DNA of 64,000 nucleotides from NCBI RefSeq assembly GCF_011440275.1, contig NZ_JAAOIV010000006.1, forward strand, positions 54,896-118,895. The letters run 5' to 3'. Each line of letters starts with the position of its first letter. Within the stretch, counting starts at the first letter, position 1. The notes under the pieces were generated by a model. The model had not been told where the DNA came from. It saw only the letters and a list, made by a program, of their open reading frames with translations, and did not search any database. This document shows, in pieces, positions 17,249 to 26,605 of this stretch. A program made the position numbers and the translations under genes. The stretch comes from Metallococcus carri (GTDB lineage Bacteria; Actinomycetota; Actinomycetes; Actinomycetales; Dermatophilaceae).

Positions 17249-18799
17249 ATGAAGCGTCTGCTCACCACCATCGTCGCCGCCGGGTTGGCCATGCCGGCCT
17301 TCGTAGCCTGTGGCGGGAGCTCCAGCGGAGGGGGCGGCGGCAGCACACTGGTCGTCGACGATCAGTTCGACCTCAAAAGCGTCGATCCCGCAAGGGAATT
17401 CGAGTTCACCGGCAACCTCATCACTCACCAGCTCTACGAGACCGCGCTGACCTTCAAGGGGTCCGACGTGAAGAAGCCGGTCCCAGGCATCTGCGACTAC
17501 ACGATGTCCTTCGACAACAAGGTGCTGACCCTCAAGGTGACCGGCAAGCACACCTTCTCCGACGGCAGCCCGGTCACCGCCGACGACATCGTCTTCTCCT
17601 ACCAGCGCGTGCAGGGCATCGCTGGCAACCCGTCGTTCCTGCTCGATGGCGTCACGGTCAAGAAGGTCGACGACAAAACCGTCACCCTGACGAGCAAGGA
17701 CCCCAACCCGCAGTTGCCGTTCATCCTGCCCAACCCCTCGCTCGGCATCGTCAACTCCAAGGTGCTGCAGAAGAACGGCGGTAGCACGACCGCGAAGGAC
17801 TCCGCCGAGCAGTTCCTCAACAAGAACTCCCAGGGCTCGGGGCCGTACATGATCGACACCTACGACGTGCAGAACAAGGTCGTGCTCAAGGCGAACCCGA
17901 AGTATGCGGGGACCAAGCCGGCATACGACCGAATCGTCATCCAGAACGTCCAGGCGTCCTCGCAGAAGGTCAACATCCAGGGCGGCAAGACCCAGATGGC
18001 GCTGTCGCTCGGCCCCGACCAGGTCAAGGGTCTCGACGCGAGCAAGACTCAGACCATCAAAGGTGCGAGCACCACCACGATCTACTTGTGGTTCAACATG
18101 ACTCCGGCCTACGGCAAGGCCGCGAGCAACGTGAAGTTCGTCCAGGCGATGCGCCACGCCGTCGACTACAACGCGCTGCTCAAGCTCGCCGGCGACGGGT
18201 CGGTGCAGCCCGGCGGCATGGTGCCGGTGACCTTCCTCGGCGCGCTCAAGAGCGACCCGAACAACAGCTACGACCCGGCCAAGGCCAGGCAGCTGCTCGC
18301 CCAGTCGGGCTACAAGGGTGAGCCGATCTCGATCCTCTACTCCAACGACGTCGGTTTCGGCCTTGACGATCAGGCGCAGGCGATCCAGGCGCAGGTCAAG
18401 AAGGTCGGCATCAACCTCAAGCTCAACCCGCAGCCGAGCGCAACCTCGCTCGATGCGTTCCGCAGCGGCAAATCGCAGGCCGGTCTGGCCTACTGGGGCG
18501 CCGACTTCCCGGACCCGGCCGACTACCTGGTCTTCGCGCCCGGGCAGAGCCTCGCCAAGCGGGCTGCGTGGACCGCCGCCCAGGCACCGACCTCCACCCA
18601 GCTCGCGACCGCCGCTGGGCAAGCGAGCGGAGACCAGGCCCGCGACGCGGCATACCAAAAACTGCAGCAGCAGCTGAACGTCGAGGGTCCGTGGATCCCG
18701 CTCTTCCAGCCGGTCGACCTGCTGGTCGCCGCGACGTCGGTGAAGGGCGTCGCGCTCAACCCGCTGTGGACGGTCGACTTCGGCTCCCTGACCAAGTGA
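17249..18799 (+). CDS. Peptide-type ABC transporter substrate-binding lipoprotein (SBP family 5)
   Basis: 516 aa. The signal peptide ends at FVAC with C21 as lipidation site, followed by a Ser/Gly linker. The body is the family-5 fold: an ARxxEF/TxxLY opening, LTLKVTGKHTFSDGSPVTADDIVFSYQR near residue 100-125, and VDYNALLKLAGDGS further on. Members bind di/oligopeptides, nickel or sugars; the substrate is not readable here. GGGAGG lies 5 nt before ATG 17249, so the upstream frame to 17153 is rejected. A TATGCT at 17194-17199 could be a -10 element. First gene of a five-gene importer operon. Confidence 0.93.
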   Translation: MKRLLTTIVAAGLAMPAFVACGGSSSGGGGGSTLVVDDQFDLKSVDPAREFEFTGNLITHQLYETALTFKGSDVKKPVPGICDYTMSFDNKVLTLKVTGKHTFSDGSPVTADDIVFSYQRVQGIAGNPSFLLDGVTVKKVDDKTVTLTSKDPNPQLPFILPNPSLGIVNSKVLQKNGGSTTAKDSAEQFLNKNSQGSGPYMIDTYDVQNKVVLKANPKYAGTKPAYDRIVIQNVQASSQKVNIQGGKTQMALSLGPDQVKGLDASKTQTIKGASTTTIYLWFNMTPAYGKAASNVKFVQAMRHAVDYNALLKLAGDGSVQPGGMVPVTFLGALKSDPNNSYDPAKARQLLAQSGYKGEPISILYSNDVGFGLDDQAQAIQAQVKKVGINLKLNPQPSATSLDAFRSGKSQAGLAYWGADFPDPADYLVFAPGQSLAKRAAWTAAQAPTSTQLATAAGQASGDQARDAAYQKLQQQLNVEGPWIPLFQPVDLLVAATSVKGVALNPLWTVDFGSLTK

Positions 18800-18801
18800 G
18801 T

Positions 18802-19896
18802 ATGACGGCCGCCTCGCCTGCCGCGGGTCCGGCGCACGACCCGCGGCAGGAGGGCGCGGAGCGCTGGTGGCAGCGGTTCCCGCTGGCGCGCTACGTCCTG
18901 GTGCGGCTGGTGGTGAGCGTGTTGCTCATCTGGGGTGTCACGCTGGTGACCTTCGTGCTGACCAACCTGGTGCCGTCCAACCCGGCCGCCGCCGCGCTCG
19001 GTGAACGCGCCGCGTCCAACCCCGACACGGTCAAGGCGTTCGAGCGGCAGTACGGCCTCGACCAACCGGTGCCGCAGCAGTACGTCAGCTATCTCGGCCG
19101 GCTGGTCCACCTCAATCTCGGCCAGTCGACCCAGACGCACAACGCGGTGTGGGACGACCTGCGTTCGGCCTTCCCGGCGACCGCCGAGCTCGCGGTGACC
19201 GCGTTGGTCATCGCGGCGGTGCTGGCGATCGTGCTCGGCCTGGCGGCGGCGTTGCGGCGCGGCAGCATCCTGGACCAGGTGGTGCGGGTCGGCTCGCTGA
19301 TCGGCTTCTCCACGCCGACCTTCTGGCTGGCGCTGGTGATCTTCTACGTCTTCTCCTACAAGCTCGGCTGGTTCCCGGGCTCCGGCCGGCTCGACCCGCA
19401 GTTCGACCCGCCGCCGCAGCGCACCGGCTTCTACACGATCGACGCCCTGCTCGCCGGCCAGATCGCCGTCTTCGTCAACGCGGTCGAACACCTCGTGCTG
19501 CCGGCGTTCGTGCTGGTGCTGTACACGCTCGGCATACTCACCCGCTTTTGTCGCACAGCGGTGCTCGAGGTCCTCGGCAACGACTACGTGACGGCGGCGC
19601 GGGCGAAGGGCCTGCCGCGCTCGGCAGTCACCCGGCGTTACATCCTGCGCGCCGCGGCGGTGCCGATCCTCACGATGATCGGGCTGACCTTCGCCTCCGT
19701 GCTGTCCGGCGCCGTGCTCACCGAGACCGTGTTCGCGTGGGGCGGCATCGGCCAATATGCCTACAAGGCCGCCACCACACTCGACCTGCAGGCGATCATG
19801 GGCGTGGGCCTGCTGATCGGCATCATCTACGTCGTCGTGAATTTCATCGTCGACCTGCTGTATGGCGTCCTCGACCCGCGAGTGAGGGACCGATGA
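18802..19896 (+). CDS. ABC transporter permease, DppB/OppB type
   Basis: 364 aa. After a cytoplasmic N-terminus come the first helix (YVLVRLVVSVLLIWGVTLVTFVLTNLVP), an extracytoplasmic loop with the usual PVPQQYVSYLGRLVHLNLGQS segment, and five more helices. The EAA loop reads NDYVTAARAKGLPRSAVTRRYILR, where the ATPase docks. It starts 2 nt after the SBP stop and overlaps the next permease by 4 nt (ATGA), so the genes are co-translated. A long unused frame upstream is antisense/shadow. Confidence 0.94.
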   Translation: MTAASPAAGPAHDPRQEGAERWWQRFPLARYVLVRLVVSVLLIWGVTLVTFVLTNLVPSNPAAAALGERAASNPDTVKAFERQYGLDQPVPQQYVSYLGRLVHLNLGQSTQTHNAVWDDLRSAFPATAELAVTALVIAAVLAIVLGLAAALRRGSILDQVVRVGSLIGFSTPTFWLALVIFYVFSYKLGWFPGSGRLDPQFDPPPQRTGFYTIDALLAGQIAVFVNAVEHLVLPAFVLVLYTLGILTRFCRTAVLEVLGNDYVTAARAKGLPRSAVTRRYILRAAAVPILTMIGLTFASVLSGAVLTETVFAWGGIGQYAYKAATTLDLQAIMGVGLLIGIIYVVVNFIVDLLYGVLDPRVRDR

Positions 19897-20792
19897 CCAT
19901 CACCGACCCGACCCCGACGGAGACCGCACCCATCACCGACCGGCGCCGACTTGTGCGCTGGCCGCAGGCCTGGCGCCGACCGCTCACGATCATCGGTGGG
20001 GTGATCATCGCGTTCTGGGTGATCGTCGCGATTGTCGGCATCTTCTGGACGCCCTATCCCCCGCTCGGCCAGATCGCTCCGCGGCTGAGCGCGCCGTCGG
20101 GCGAGCACCTGCTCGGCACCGACAGTGTCGGCCGCGATGTGCTGTCGAGGATCATGGCAGGAGCACATGTCTCGCTGCCCGTGCCGATCCTGGTCGTGGC
20201 GCTGTCGATGATTCTCGGCACAGCGCTGGGTGCGATCGCCGGGTACTTCGGTCGCGTGGTCGACGAGGTGATCATGCGGCTCACCGACCTGGTGCTCGCC
20301 TTCCCCACGATCATCCTGGCGATGGTCGTCACCGCGGCCCTCGGCCCCGGCCTGCAGAACGCCGTGATCGCGCTGCTCGCGGTGAGCTGGCCGTCATACG
20401 CCCGCGTGACCCGCTCGCTCGTGCTCGGCGCGCGCGGCAGCGAGTATGTCGTCTCTGGTCGCCTGATGGGTGTGAGCGCCTGGCGGTCGCTGACCCGCGA
20501 CGTGCTGCCGAACATCCTCGCGCCGATCGTGGTCCTGGCGACGATGGACATCGGCAACGCCATCCTGCTGCTCTCCGGGTTGTCCTTCCTTGGCCTCGGC
20601 ACCGTGCCGCCGACGCCGGAGTGGGGCGCGATGGTCTCCGAGGGCGTCGAGCAGTTCTCCTCGTGGTGGATCGCGACCTTCGCCGGCCTGGCGATCTTCT
20701 CGGTCGTGCTGGCGTTCAACTTCCTCGGCGACTCGCTGCGCGACGCGCTCGACCCGCGCGCGCAGAAGTCGGTCGAAGGGCGGGCGGTATGA
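19893..20792 (+). CDS. ABC transporter permease, DppC/OppC type
   Basis: 299 aa. An N-terminal OppC-type helix (LTIIGGVIIAFWVIVAIVGI) is followed by HLLGTDSVGRDVLSRIMAGAHVSL, the hallmark loop of DppC proteins, then five helices and the EAA loop SEYVVSGRLMGVSAWRSLTRDVLPN. The C-terminus LGDSLRDALDPR is typical. It pairs with the preceding permease to form the transmembrane pore. Both ends overlap neighbours by 4 nt (ATGA). Confidence 0.94.
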   Translation: MTITDPTPTETAPITDRRRLVRWPQAWRRPLTIIGGVIIAFWVIVAIVGIFWTPYPPLGQIAPRLSAPSGEHLLGTDSVGRDVLSRIMAGAHVSLPVPILVVALSMILGTALGAIAGYFGRVVDEVIMRLTDLVLAFPTIILAMVVTAALGPGLQNAVIALLAVSWPSYARVTRSLVLGARGSEYVVSGRLMGVSAWRSLTRDVLPNILAPIVVLATMDIGNAILLLSGLSFLGLGTVPPTPEWGAMVSEGVEQFSSWWIATFAGLAIFSVVLAFNFLGDSLRDALDPRAQKSVEGRAV

Positions 20793-21583
20793 CGACGTCC
20801 CCGGCTTTGCAGATCGAGGACCTGTCGCTGCGGATCGGCTCGCGGCAGATCCTCGACGGCGTCTCGCTCGCCGCTCCCCCTGGCGAGGTCACCGGCCTGG
20901 CCGGCGAGTCTGGCTCGGGCAAGACGATGACGGGTATGACGGTGATCGGGCTGCAACCGCCCTCGGCACGTGTGACCGGCAGCATCCGGCTGGGTGACCG
21001 CGAACTCGTCGGCCTCCCCGAGAAGGAGCTGAATCGGTTGCGCGGCAACGAGATTGCCGTCGTCTTCCAGGATCCGACCGCGTCGCTGCACCCGATGCTG
21101 TCGATCGGTTCGCAGCTCACCGACCACATGCGCTATCACCTCGACCTGTCCCGGTCGGACGCCCGCGCGCGGGCGCTCGAGCTGCTCGAACAGGTGCAGG
21201 TGCCTGAGCCGGCCAACGCGTTGAAGCGCTATCCGCACCAGTTCTCCGGTGGTCAGTTGCAGCGCATCGCGATCGCGTCGGCGCTGGCGTGCGAGCCTCG
21301 GGTGCTGATCGCCGACGAACCCACGACCGCGCTGGATGTCACCGTGCAGGCCAGCATCCTGCGGCTGCTGCGCGGACTGTGTGATGACCTCGGTCTGGCG
21401 ATGATCCTGATCACCCACGACCTCGGGGTGATGTCAGCCGTCGCCGACACCATCACCGTGATGCGTGCCGGACAGGTGGTCGAGCACGGGCCGCGAGCGG
21501 ACGTCATACAGCGGCCGCAGCACGACTACACGCGCTCGCTGATCGACGCGCTCCCCGACCACCAGGAGGCCGCCGGTGAGTGA
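20789..21583 (+). CDS. ABC transporter ATPase, DppD/OppD type
   Basis: 264 aa ATP-binding subunit. Walker [10 protein letters not shown]-loop [14 protein letters not shown], signature [12 protein letters not shown], Walker [14 protein letters not shown] and the switch His in LITHDLGV are all intact. It drives import with the second ATPase downstream. The usual OppD C-terminal iron-sulfur/Cys extension is absent, because the protein ends soon after [12 protein letters not shown]. It overlaps dppC-like by 4 nt and the next ATPase by 8 nt. Confidence 0.93.
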   Translation: MTTSPALQIEDLSLRIGSRQILDGVSLAAPPGEVTGLAGESGSGKTMTGMTVIGLQPPSARVTGSIRLGDRELVGLPEKELNRLRGNEIAVVFQDPTASLHPMLSIGSQLTDHMRYHLDLSRSDARARALELLEQVQVPEPANALKRYPHQFSGGQLQRIAIASALACEPRVLIADEPTTALDVTVQASILRLLRGLCDDLGLAMILITHDLGVMSAVADTITVMRAGQVVEHGPRADVIQRPQHDYTRSLIDALPDHQEAAGE

Positions 21584-22361
21584 CGGACTCGCGCTCGACA
21601 ACGTCTCAGTGACCTACCGGCAACCCGGCGGGCGGCGGCTGCGCGCGGTGCACGACGTGAGTCTCGCGATCGAGCCCGGCGAGGTCGTCGGGCTGGTCGG
21701 TGAGTCCGGGTGCGGCAAGTCGACGCTGGCCCGGGCGATCTGCGGGCTGGAGTCGCTGTCCTCCGGCACGGCCTCCTTCGAAGGTCACCCGATCACCCGG
21801 CTCGGGCTGCGACGCCGACCGACGCCGTTGCTCCGCGCGCAGATGGTCTTCCAGAACCCCTACGCCTCGCTCAACCCACGCCGTCGGATCGGCGCGCAAC
21901 TCGAGGACGGGCGACGCATCCACCCCGGAAGGGCACCGTCAGTGGTCGAGCTGCTCGACCAGGTTGGGTTGGAATCGTCTGCAGCGCAACGGTTTCCGCA
22001 CGAGTTCAGCGGTGGGCAACGGCAGCGCATCGCGATCGCACGCGCCGTGGCGACCGGCCCGGACCTGCTCATCGGTGACGAACCGATCGCCTCTCTCGAT
22101 GCCTCCCTGCAGGCTCGCATCGCCACGTTGATGCGGTCGGTCGCACTGGACGCAGGCGCGTCGCTGCTGTTCATCAGCCACGACCTGTCAGTGGTGCGGC
22201 TGATCGCCGACCGGATGGTGGTGATGCGGGCCGGCGAGATCGTCGAAGCTGGGCCCACCGAGCAGGTGTGGTCGGGCCCCCAACAGGCCTACACCAAGCG
22301 ACTGCTCGCCGCGATCCCGAAAGCCGACGGTCGTGGCGAACTCCCCCAGCTACTCCCGTGA
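21576..22361 (+). CDS. ABC transporter ATPase, DppF/OppF type
   Basis: 261 aa. Walker A GESGCGKS, Q-loop MVFQNPYASLNPRR, signature FSGGQRQRIAIARA, Walker B DLLIGDEPIASLD and switch His in FISHDLSV are present. GTG 21576 is used because AGGAGG at 21564-21569 lies 6 nt upstream inside the preceding gene. Its end overlaps the convergent acyl-CoA ligase gene by 12 nt, so the two transcripts collide tail to tail with no visible terminator hairpin. Confidence 0.92.
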   Translation: MSDGLALDNVSVTYRQPGGRRLRAVHDVSLAIEPGEVVGLVGESGCGKSTLARAICGLESLSSGTASFEGHPITRLGLRRRPTPLLRAQMVFQNPYASLNPRRRIGAQLEDGRRIHPGRAPSVVELLDQVGLESSAAQRFPHEFSGGQRQRIAIARAVATGPDLLIGDEPIASLDASLQARIATLMRSVALDAGASLLFISHDLSVVRLIADRMVVMRAGEIVEAGPTEQVWSGPQQAYTKRLLAAIPKADGRGELPQLLP

Positions 22362-23894
22362 GATCGCCTCGGCGTTGAGCAACGTGTCGCGGATCTCGGA
22401 CTTGAGCACCTTGCCGACCTTGGAGCGCGGCAGGTCCGGCCACACCTCGACCTGCTTGGGCGCCTTGACCGAGCCGATCGCGGACTTCGCGAAGCCGATC
22501 AAGTCAGCAGACGGGACCGACGCGCCGGGCTGCAATTGCACGACCGCGACCACGCGCTCGCCCCACTTGTCATCAGGGAGGCCGATCACGCCGCAGTCCT
22601 GCACCGCGGGGTGGGCGATGAGCGCCTGCTCCACCTCGGTCGAATACACGTTGAAGCCGCCGCTGATGATCATGTCCTTGGCCCGGTCGACGATGAACAG
22701 AAAGTTGTCCTCGTCGAGATAGCCGATGTCGCCGGTGTGCAGCCAGCCGCCACGCAGCGCCTCGGCTGTCGCCTCGGGGTTCTTGTAGTAGCCACGCATG
22801 ACCAGCGAGGAGCGGACACAGATCTCACCGTGGGTCCCGGCCGGCACCGGCCGATCGCTGTCGTCGAGAATCGCCACCTGCACCAGCGGCGACGGCCGCC
22901 CGGCGCTGGCCAGTCGTTCGGTCGCGATGGACCCGTCCGGCCGGCGGTGCGCCTGCGGTGGCATCGTCGAGATCATCATCGGCGCCTCGGTCTGTCCGAA
23001 AAGCTGCGCCATCGGTCCGATCGCGTCCAGCGCCTCCGCCAGACGGGCCGGCGAGATCGGCGCGGCGCCATACCAAAAGCATTGCAAACTGGACAGATTC
23101 GCCGAGGCGAGCTGCGGCGAGGCCAGGACCATATAGATGAGCGTCGGCGGCAGGAAGGTGTGCGTGACACCGTGCCGCCCGATGAGGTCGAGGAACTCCC
23201 CCACGTCGGGTGCGCGCATGATGACGATCTGCCCACCGAGGGCGAGGATCGGAAAGCAGAGAACACCGGCGGCGTGGGTGAGCGGCGCCAGCGCGAGATA
23301 GACCGGGCGGCCGTCGAAGGGATAGCCCATCAGCGTGAGGGCCGTCATCGTCTCGAGGTTGCCGTCGGTGAGCATCACGCCCTTCGGTCGCCCGGTCGTC
23401 CCGCCGGTGCCGACAAGCATCGCGAGATCGTCGAGCGGAGCGTCCGGCCGCGCCGCGCCTCCGCTGGCCAGGAAGGCCTCGAAGTCGATCGCGCCGTCCA
23501 CCGCGCCGTCGAGACAGACATAGGTGTGCAGCCCGGGCAGCGCAGGCCGAATCGCCTCGACCAGTGCGGCGAACGACTGTTGGAAGATCAGCACCTGCGC
23601 GTCGAACAACTCCAGCAGTTCGGCATTCTCGGCCGCCTCGTTGCGCGGGTTGATCGGGCACCACACCGCCCCCGCCCGGCTGATGCCGAAGACGCAGGCG
23701 AAGGCCACCGGGTCGTTGGCGGACAAGATCGCCACCCGGCCGCCGGCAGTCAACCCGCCGGCGGCCAGCGCGGAGGCGACGGAGTGCGACAACGCGACCA
23801 CCTCGGCATACGACATCGACTCGCCGTCGGTGGTGAGGCAGGGGCGGTCCGGCCCGAGGCTGGCGCCCTTGTCGAGATAGTCACTCAGTCGCAT
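22350..23894 (-). CDS. AMP-dependent acyl-CoA synthetase/ligase
   Basis: 514 aa, class I adenylate-forming enzyme. The P-loop-like motif GTGGTTGRPKGVML, the FGQTEAPM motif, the hinge GYLDEDNFLFIVDRAKDMIISGGFNVYSTEVE and the C-terminal catalytic lysine region PRSKVGKVLKSEIRD are seen. It activates a carboxylic acid, probably a fatty or aromatic acid, as acyl-AMP and then acyl-CoA. It follows the saccharopine-dehydrogenase-like gene by 7 nt and ends the TetR-linked operon. The substrate is unknown. Confidence 0.92.
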   Translation of the reverse strand: MRLSDYLDKGASLGPDRPCLTTDGESMSYAEVVALSHSVASALAAGGLTAGGRVAILSANDPVAFACVFGISRAGAVWCPINPRNEAAENAELLELFDAQVLIFQQSFAALVEAIRPALPGLHTYVCLDGAVDGAIDFEAFLASGGAARPDAPLDDLAMLVGTGGTTGRPKGVMLTDGNLETMTALTLMGYPFDGRPVYLALAPLTHAAGVLCFPILALGGQIVIMRAPDVGEFLDLIGRHGVTHTFLPPTLIYMVLASPQLASANLSSLQCFWYGAAPISPARLAEALDAIGPMAQLFGQTEAPMMISTMPPQAHRRPDGSIATERLASAGRPSPLVQVAILDDSDRPVPAGTHGEICVRSSLVMRGYYKNPEATAEALRGGWLHTGDIGYLDEDNFLFIVDRAKDMIISGGFNVYSTEVEQALIAHPAVQDCGVIGLPDDKWGERVVAVVQLQPGASVPSADLIGFAKSAIGSVKAPKQVEVWPDLPRSKVGKVLKSEIRDTLLNAEAISRE

Positions 23895-23901
23895 CGCCGG
23901 C

Positions 23902-25029
23902 TCAGTCCTGGGTGGTGAGCACCGGCGGCGACACCAGGCCGAAGCTGCGCAGCACGCCGAGCAACTCGCGGTGCCCGAAGGCCTGACAGGCCGAGGCGAA
24001 GCCGGTGCGCTGGGGCGGCGATTGGGTCAGGGAGTAAGCGGCATACGCCTGCAAGAGCCCGGTCTGCTTGTAATTGGAGTTGCCGTGGATCACGCAGTGC
24101 GCGCGGCCGAGCGGCCCGGAGGCGTAGACCGAGTCGAGCGACTTGTTGATCCGCGGGTTCTCTCGCGGCGGCATCGTGTCCATCACCTGCCGGGCGGTTG
24201 CGGTCAGCGCGGCCTGCTTGTCGTCGGCGTTCATGTCCTTGGTGGCTTCCAGGGCCCCGGCGACGATCTGCGGCACGCCATTCATCAGCGCCGCGTTGAA
24301 CACACCGCCCTGCGCCTTGCAGTTGGCCACCCGCGGGTCGTGCTTGAACCACACCGGATGTGAGGTGCCGCCCCACGGGAGGGACTGCGCGAGCTCGTGC
24401 TGCCCGGGCACGACCAGCGGCACCAGTCCCTGCTCGGGATCGAAGGGCACATAAGCGTTCTGCTCCAGATAGTGCGCGGCCGAGGACGCCGCGTTGACCA
24501 GGATCGTCTCGGTGGACGCGATAGTGGGCGATCCGCCCCAGAAGACCGCGATATCCAAGGTGTCCAGCCCGGGCTGCTCGAGGCACAGCTGCGCGGCGAT
24601 CTCGCCGGTGGTGTACATCTGCGCGATGCCGGGCGAAAGCAGCAGCCCCTTGTCGGCGAAGGCCGCACCGTGCTGCTCGTCGCAGGTCATCAACCAGTCC
24701 TGCTCGCCGGTCGTGTCGACATAATGCGTGCCGGCCTGCAGACACGCCTCCACCACGACGCCGCCGAGCGTGCTGAACGGTCCGACGGTGTTGCAGACCA
24801 CCGACGCGCCGTCGAAGAGCTCGGCGAGCGCGTCCGCGGTGTGGTCGACGACCTTGATCTCATAATCGGCGGTCTCGATGCCGGCGACATGGGACTGCAT
24901 CGATTCGGTCAGCTTGTCCTCGTTGCGCCCAGCGGCGACGAAGGGCAGGTTGAACTCGCGTAGGTATTCGCACACGAGGCGACCGGTGTAGCCGGAAGCG
25001 CCATACACGACAACGGGTTTGGTGCTCAT
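23902..25029 (-). CDS. Saccharopine dehydrogenase-like NAD(P)-binding protein
   Basis: 375 aa. The N-terminal Rossmann motif VVVYGASGYTGRLVCEYL and the following DGASVVCNTVGPFSTLGGVVVEACLQAGTHYVDTTGEQDW are typical of the saccharopine-dehydrogenase-like/trans-enoyl-reductase superfamily (DUF5938-type). True saccharopine dehydrogenase activity is unlikely given its operon partners. The start is ATG 25029 with GAGGAG at 25033-25038; the GTG at 25041 is rejected. It overlaps the regulatory end of the SDR gene, only 8 nt away. It probably acts in oxidation or reduction of the same acyl/ketone substrate. Confidence 0.85.
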   Translation of the reverse strand: MSTKPVVVYGASGYTGRLVCEYLREFNLPFVAAGRNEDKLTESMQSHVAGIETADYEIKVVDHTADALAELFDGASVVCNTVGPFSTLGGVVVEACLQAGTHYVDTTGEQDWLMTCDEQHGAAFADKGLLLSPGIAQMYTTGEIAAQLCLEQPGLDTLDIAVFWGGSPTIASTETILVNAASSAAHYLEQNAYVPFDPEQGLVPLVVPGQHELAQSLPWGGTSHPVWFKHDPRVANCKAQGGVFNAALMNGVPQIVAGALEATKDMNADDKQAALTATARQVMDTMPPRENPRINKSLDSVYASGPLGRAHCVIHGNSNYKQTGLLQAYAAYSLTQSPPQRTGFASACQAFGHRELLGVLRSFGLVSPPVLTTQD

Positions 25030-25037
25030 GCTGCTCC

Positions 25038-25829
25038 TCACATTCCCATTCCGCCGTCGACCGGGAGGCCGGCGCCGGTGATGAATCGGGCGGCGTCGGA
25101 GGCCAGGAAGACCACCGCGTCCGCCATATCGCTGACTTCGCCGAGCCGGCCGGACGGCGTCAGCTCCACCACCGCACCGACGGCGGCCTCGGGGCTGTCG
25201 AAAAGTCCGATCTGGGCGACATCGTTGGCGAGCCCGGCGCCCATCTCGGTCGGCACCAGGCCGGGGTAGACGCAGTTCACGCGCACGCCATAACCGAGCT
25301 TGCCGGCCTCCATTGCGGCCACCCGGGTGAGCCGGTCCACGGCCGACTTGGTGGCGCTGTAGACCGCGATCCCCGGGAAGGCGATGGTCGCCGCGACCGA
25401 GGCCATGTTGATGATCGCGCCGCCCTTGCCCGCCGGCCCGTCCGGCCGCATCGCCCGCAGCCCGTGCTTGAGCCCGAGGACCGTGCCGAGCACGTTGACC
25501 TCCAGCATCCGCCGGGCGTCGGCCGCCTCCACCTCGGTGAGCAGGCTGGTGATCTCGATGCCCGCGTTGTTGACCAGGATGTCCAAGCCGCCGAGTTGTT
25601 GCACCGTGTGCTGCACGGCGGTGGTCCAGCTCGCCTCGTCGGTCACGTCGAGCTGCACATAGCCATGGCCTTCGCCCAGGTCGGCGGCGGTCTGCTCGCC
25701 TTCGGCCTTGACGTCGCCGATCATCACCTTCGCGCCGGCCGCGGCCAGCGCCTGCGCCATGCCTTGCCCCAGCCCCTGGGCACCGCCGGTCACCAGCGCG
25801 ATGCGGCCGGTGAGGTCGTAGGTCGTCAT
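25038..25829 (-). CDS. Short-chain dehydrogenase/reductase (classical SDR)
   Basis: 263 aa. Cofactor motif TGGAQGLG at residues 14-21, structural NNAG, catalytic Ser in INMASVA and the active-site YSATK (Tyr-x-x-x-Lys) are present; the C-terminus DAARFITGAGLPVDGGMGM is standard. It is an NAD(P)(H)-dependent alcohol/ketone oxidoreductase. AGGAGG lies 8 nt before ATG 25829; the upstream in-frame extension runs through the operator and is rejected. First gene of the operon repressed, by inference, by the divergent TetR protein. Confidence 0.93.
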   Translation of the reverse strand: MTTYDLTGRIALVTGGAQGLGQGMAQALAAAGAKVMIGDVKAEGEQTAADLGEGHGYVQLDVTDEASWTTAVQHTVQQLGGLDILVNNAGIEITSLLTEVEAADARRMLEVNVLGTVLGLKHGLRAMRPDGPAGKGGAIINMASVAATIAFPGIAVYSATKSAVDRLTRVAAMEAGKLGYGVRVNCVYPGLVPTEMGAGLANDVAQIGLFDSPEAAVGAVVELTPSGRLGEVSDMADAVVFLASDAARFITGAGLPVDGGMGM

Positions 25830-25886
25830 ACGGGAACCTCCTGCAGTCGGCGTGACGGGCGTCACGTCCCCACCCTGACCGACGAT

Positions 25887-25925
25887 CTTGACACTCGTCA
25901 AGACTTTGTTTTGACGAATGTCAAG
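25887..25925. promoter_or_regulatory. Two tandem TetR-type operators
   Basis: Two copies of TTGAC-N4-GTCAA stand in the SDR/TetR intergenic region: TTGACACTCGTCAA at 25888-25901 and TTGACGAATGTCAA at 25911-25924. The first extends to CTTGAC..GTCAAG. Their centres are 23 bp apart, about two helical turns, so two TetR dimers could bind the same DNA face. The TTGAC arms may double as -35 hexamers. The position between divergent genes suggests control of both the operon and tetR itself. Confidence 0.75.
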
Positions 25926-25954
25926 ATATCGGCGGTCTCGACTACCCTGGAGCC

Positions 25955-26605
25955 ATGGCTGCACCCGCACGCGCCCTTGCGCCCTCGCCGGAATCCTCCG
26001 CGCGCGCCCTCGGGGCCAAGCAGGACGCCCGGCGCGACCAGCTCGCCGAGTCGGCGCTGGAGACCCTCGGCGAACTCGGCTATGCCCGCACCAGCCTGCG
26101 CGAGATCGCCGCCAAGTCGCCCTTCAGCCACGGCGTCGTGCACTACTACTTCGCCAGCAAGTCCGAGCTGATCGCCTACTGCGTGCGCTACTACAAGGCG
26201 CGCTGCGTCACTCGCTATGACGCGATCGTGGCCGACTCCTCGACCGCCGAGGAGTTGCGGGCCGCGTTCGCCGCCAAGCTCGCCGAAACCTTGCGCGACG
26301 AGGCACCGATGCACCGGCTCTGGTACGACCTGCGCACCGCCGCCTATTTCGAGCCGGACCTGCGCGAGGCGGTGGTCGAGATCGACGCCGGCCTGGAAGC
26401 GATGATCTGGCGGATTATCGAGCGGTATGCCGATCTCGCCCGCGCCCGGCCGTCCTTCGACTCCCCCACGACGTATGCCGTCCTCGACGGACTTTTCGAG
26501 TCAGCCCTCACCCAGGCGACGCTCGGTGACCCCGCCGCTGCCGGGCAGCGGCTCGAGGCCTCCGCGGCCGCCGTGCTGCCGACCCTGATCTCTCTACACC
26601 CGTAG
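25955..26605 (+). CDS. TetR family transcriptional regulator
   Basis: 216 aa. The N-terminal helix-turn-helix (about residues 45-66: ARTSLREIAAKSPFSHGVVHYYFASK) is canonical TetR. The C-terminal ligand domain starts at about 75 and is not further recognisable. GGAG lies 2-5 nt before ATG 25955, a short spacing. Divergent from the SDR-saccharopine-like-acyl-CoA ligase operon with two operators between, so it is likely a repressor relieved by an acyl-CoA or the pathway substrate. Its stop codon lies inside the first 39-bp repeat copy (26594-26632). Confidence 0.92.
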   Translation: MAAPARALAPSPESSARALGAKQDARRDQLAESALETLGELGYARTSLREIAAKSPFSHGVVHYYFASKSELIAYCVRYYKARCVTRYDAIVADSSTAEELRAAFAAKLAETLRDEAPMHRLWYDLRTAAYFEPDLREAVVEIDAGLEAMIWRIIERYADLARARPSFDSPTTYAVLDGLFESALTQATLGDPAAAGQRLEASAAAVLPTLISLHP

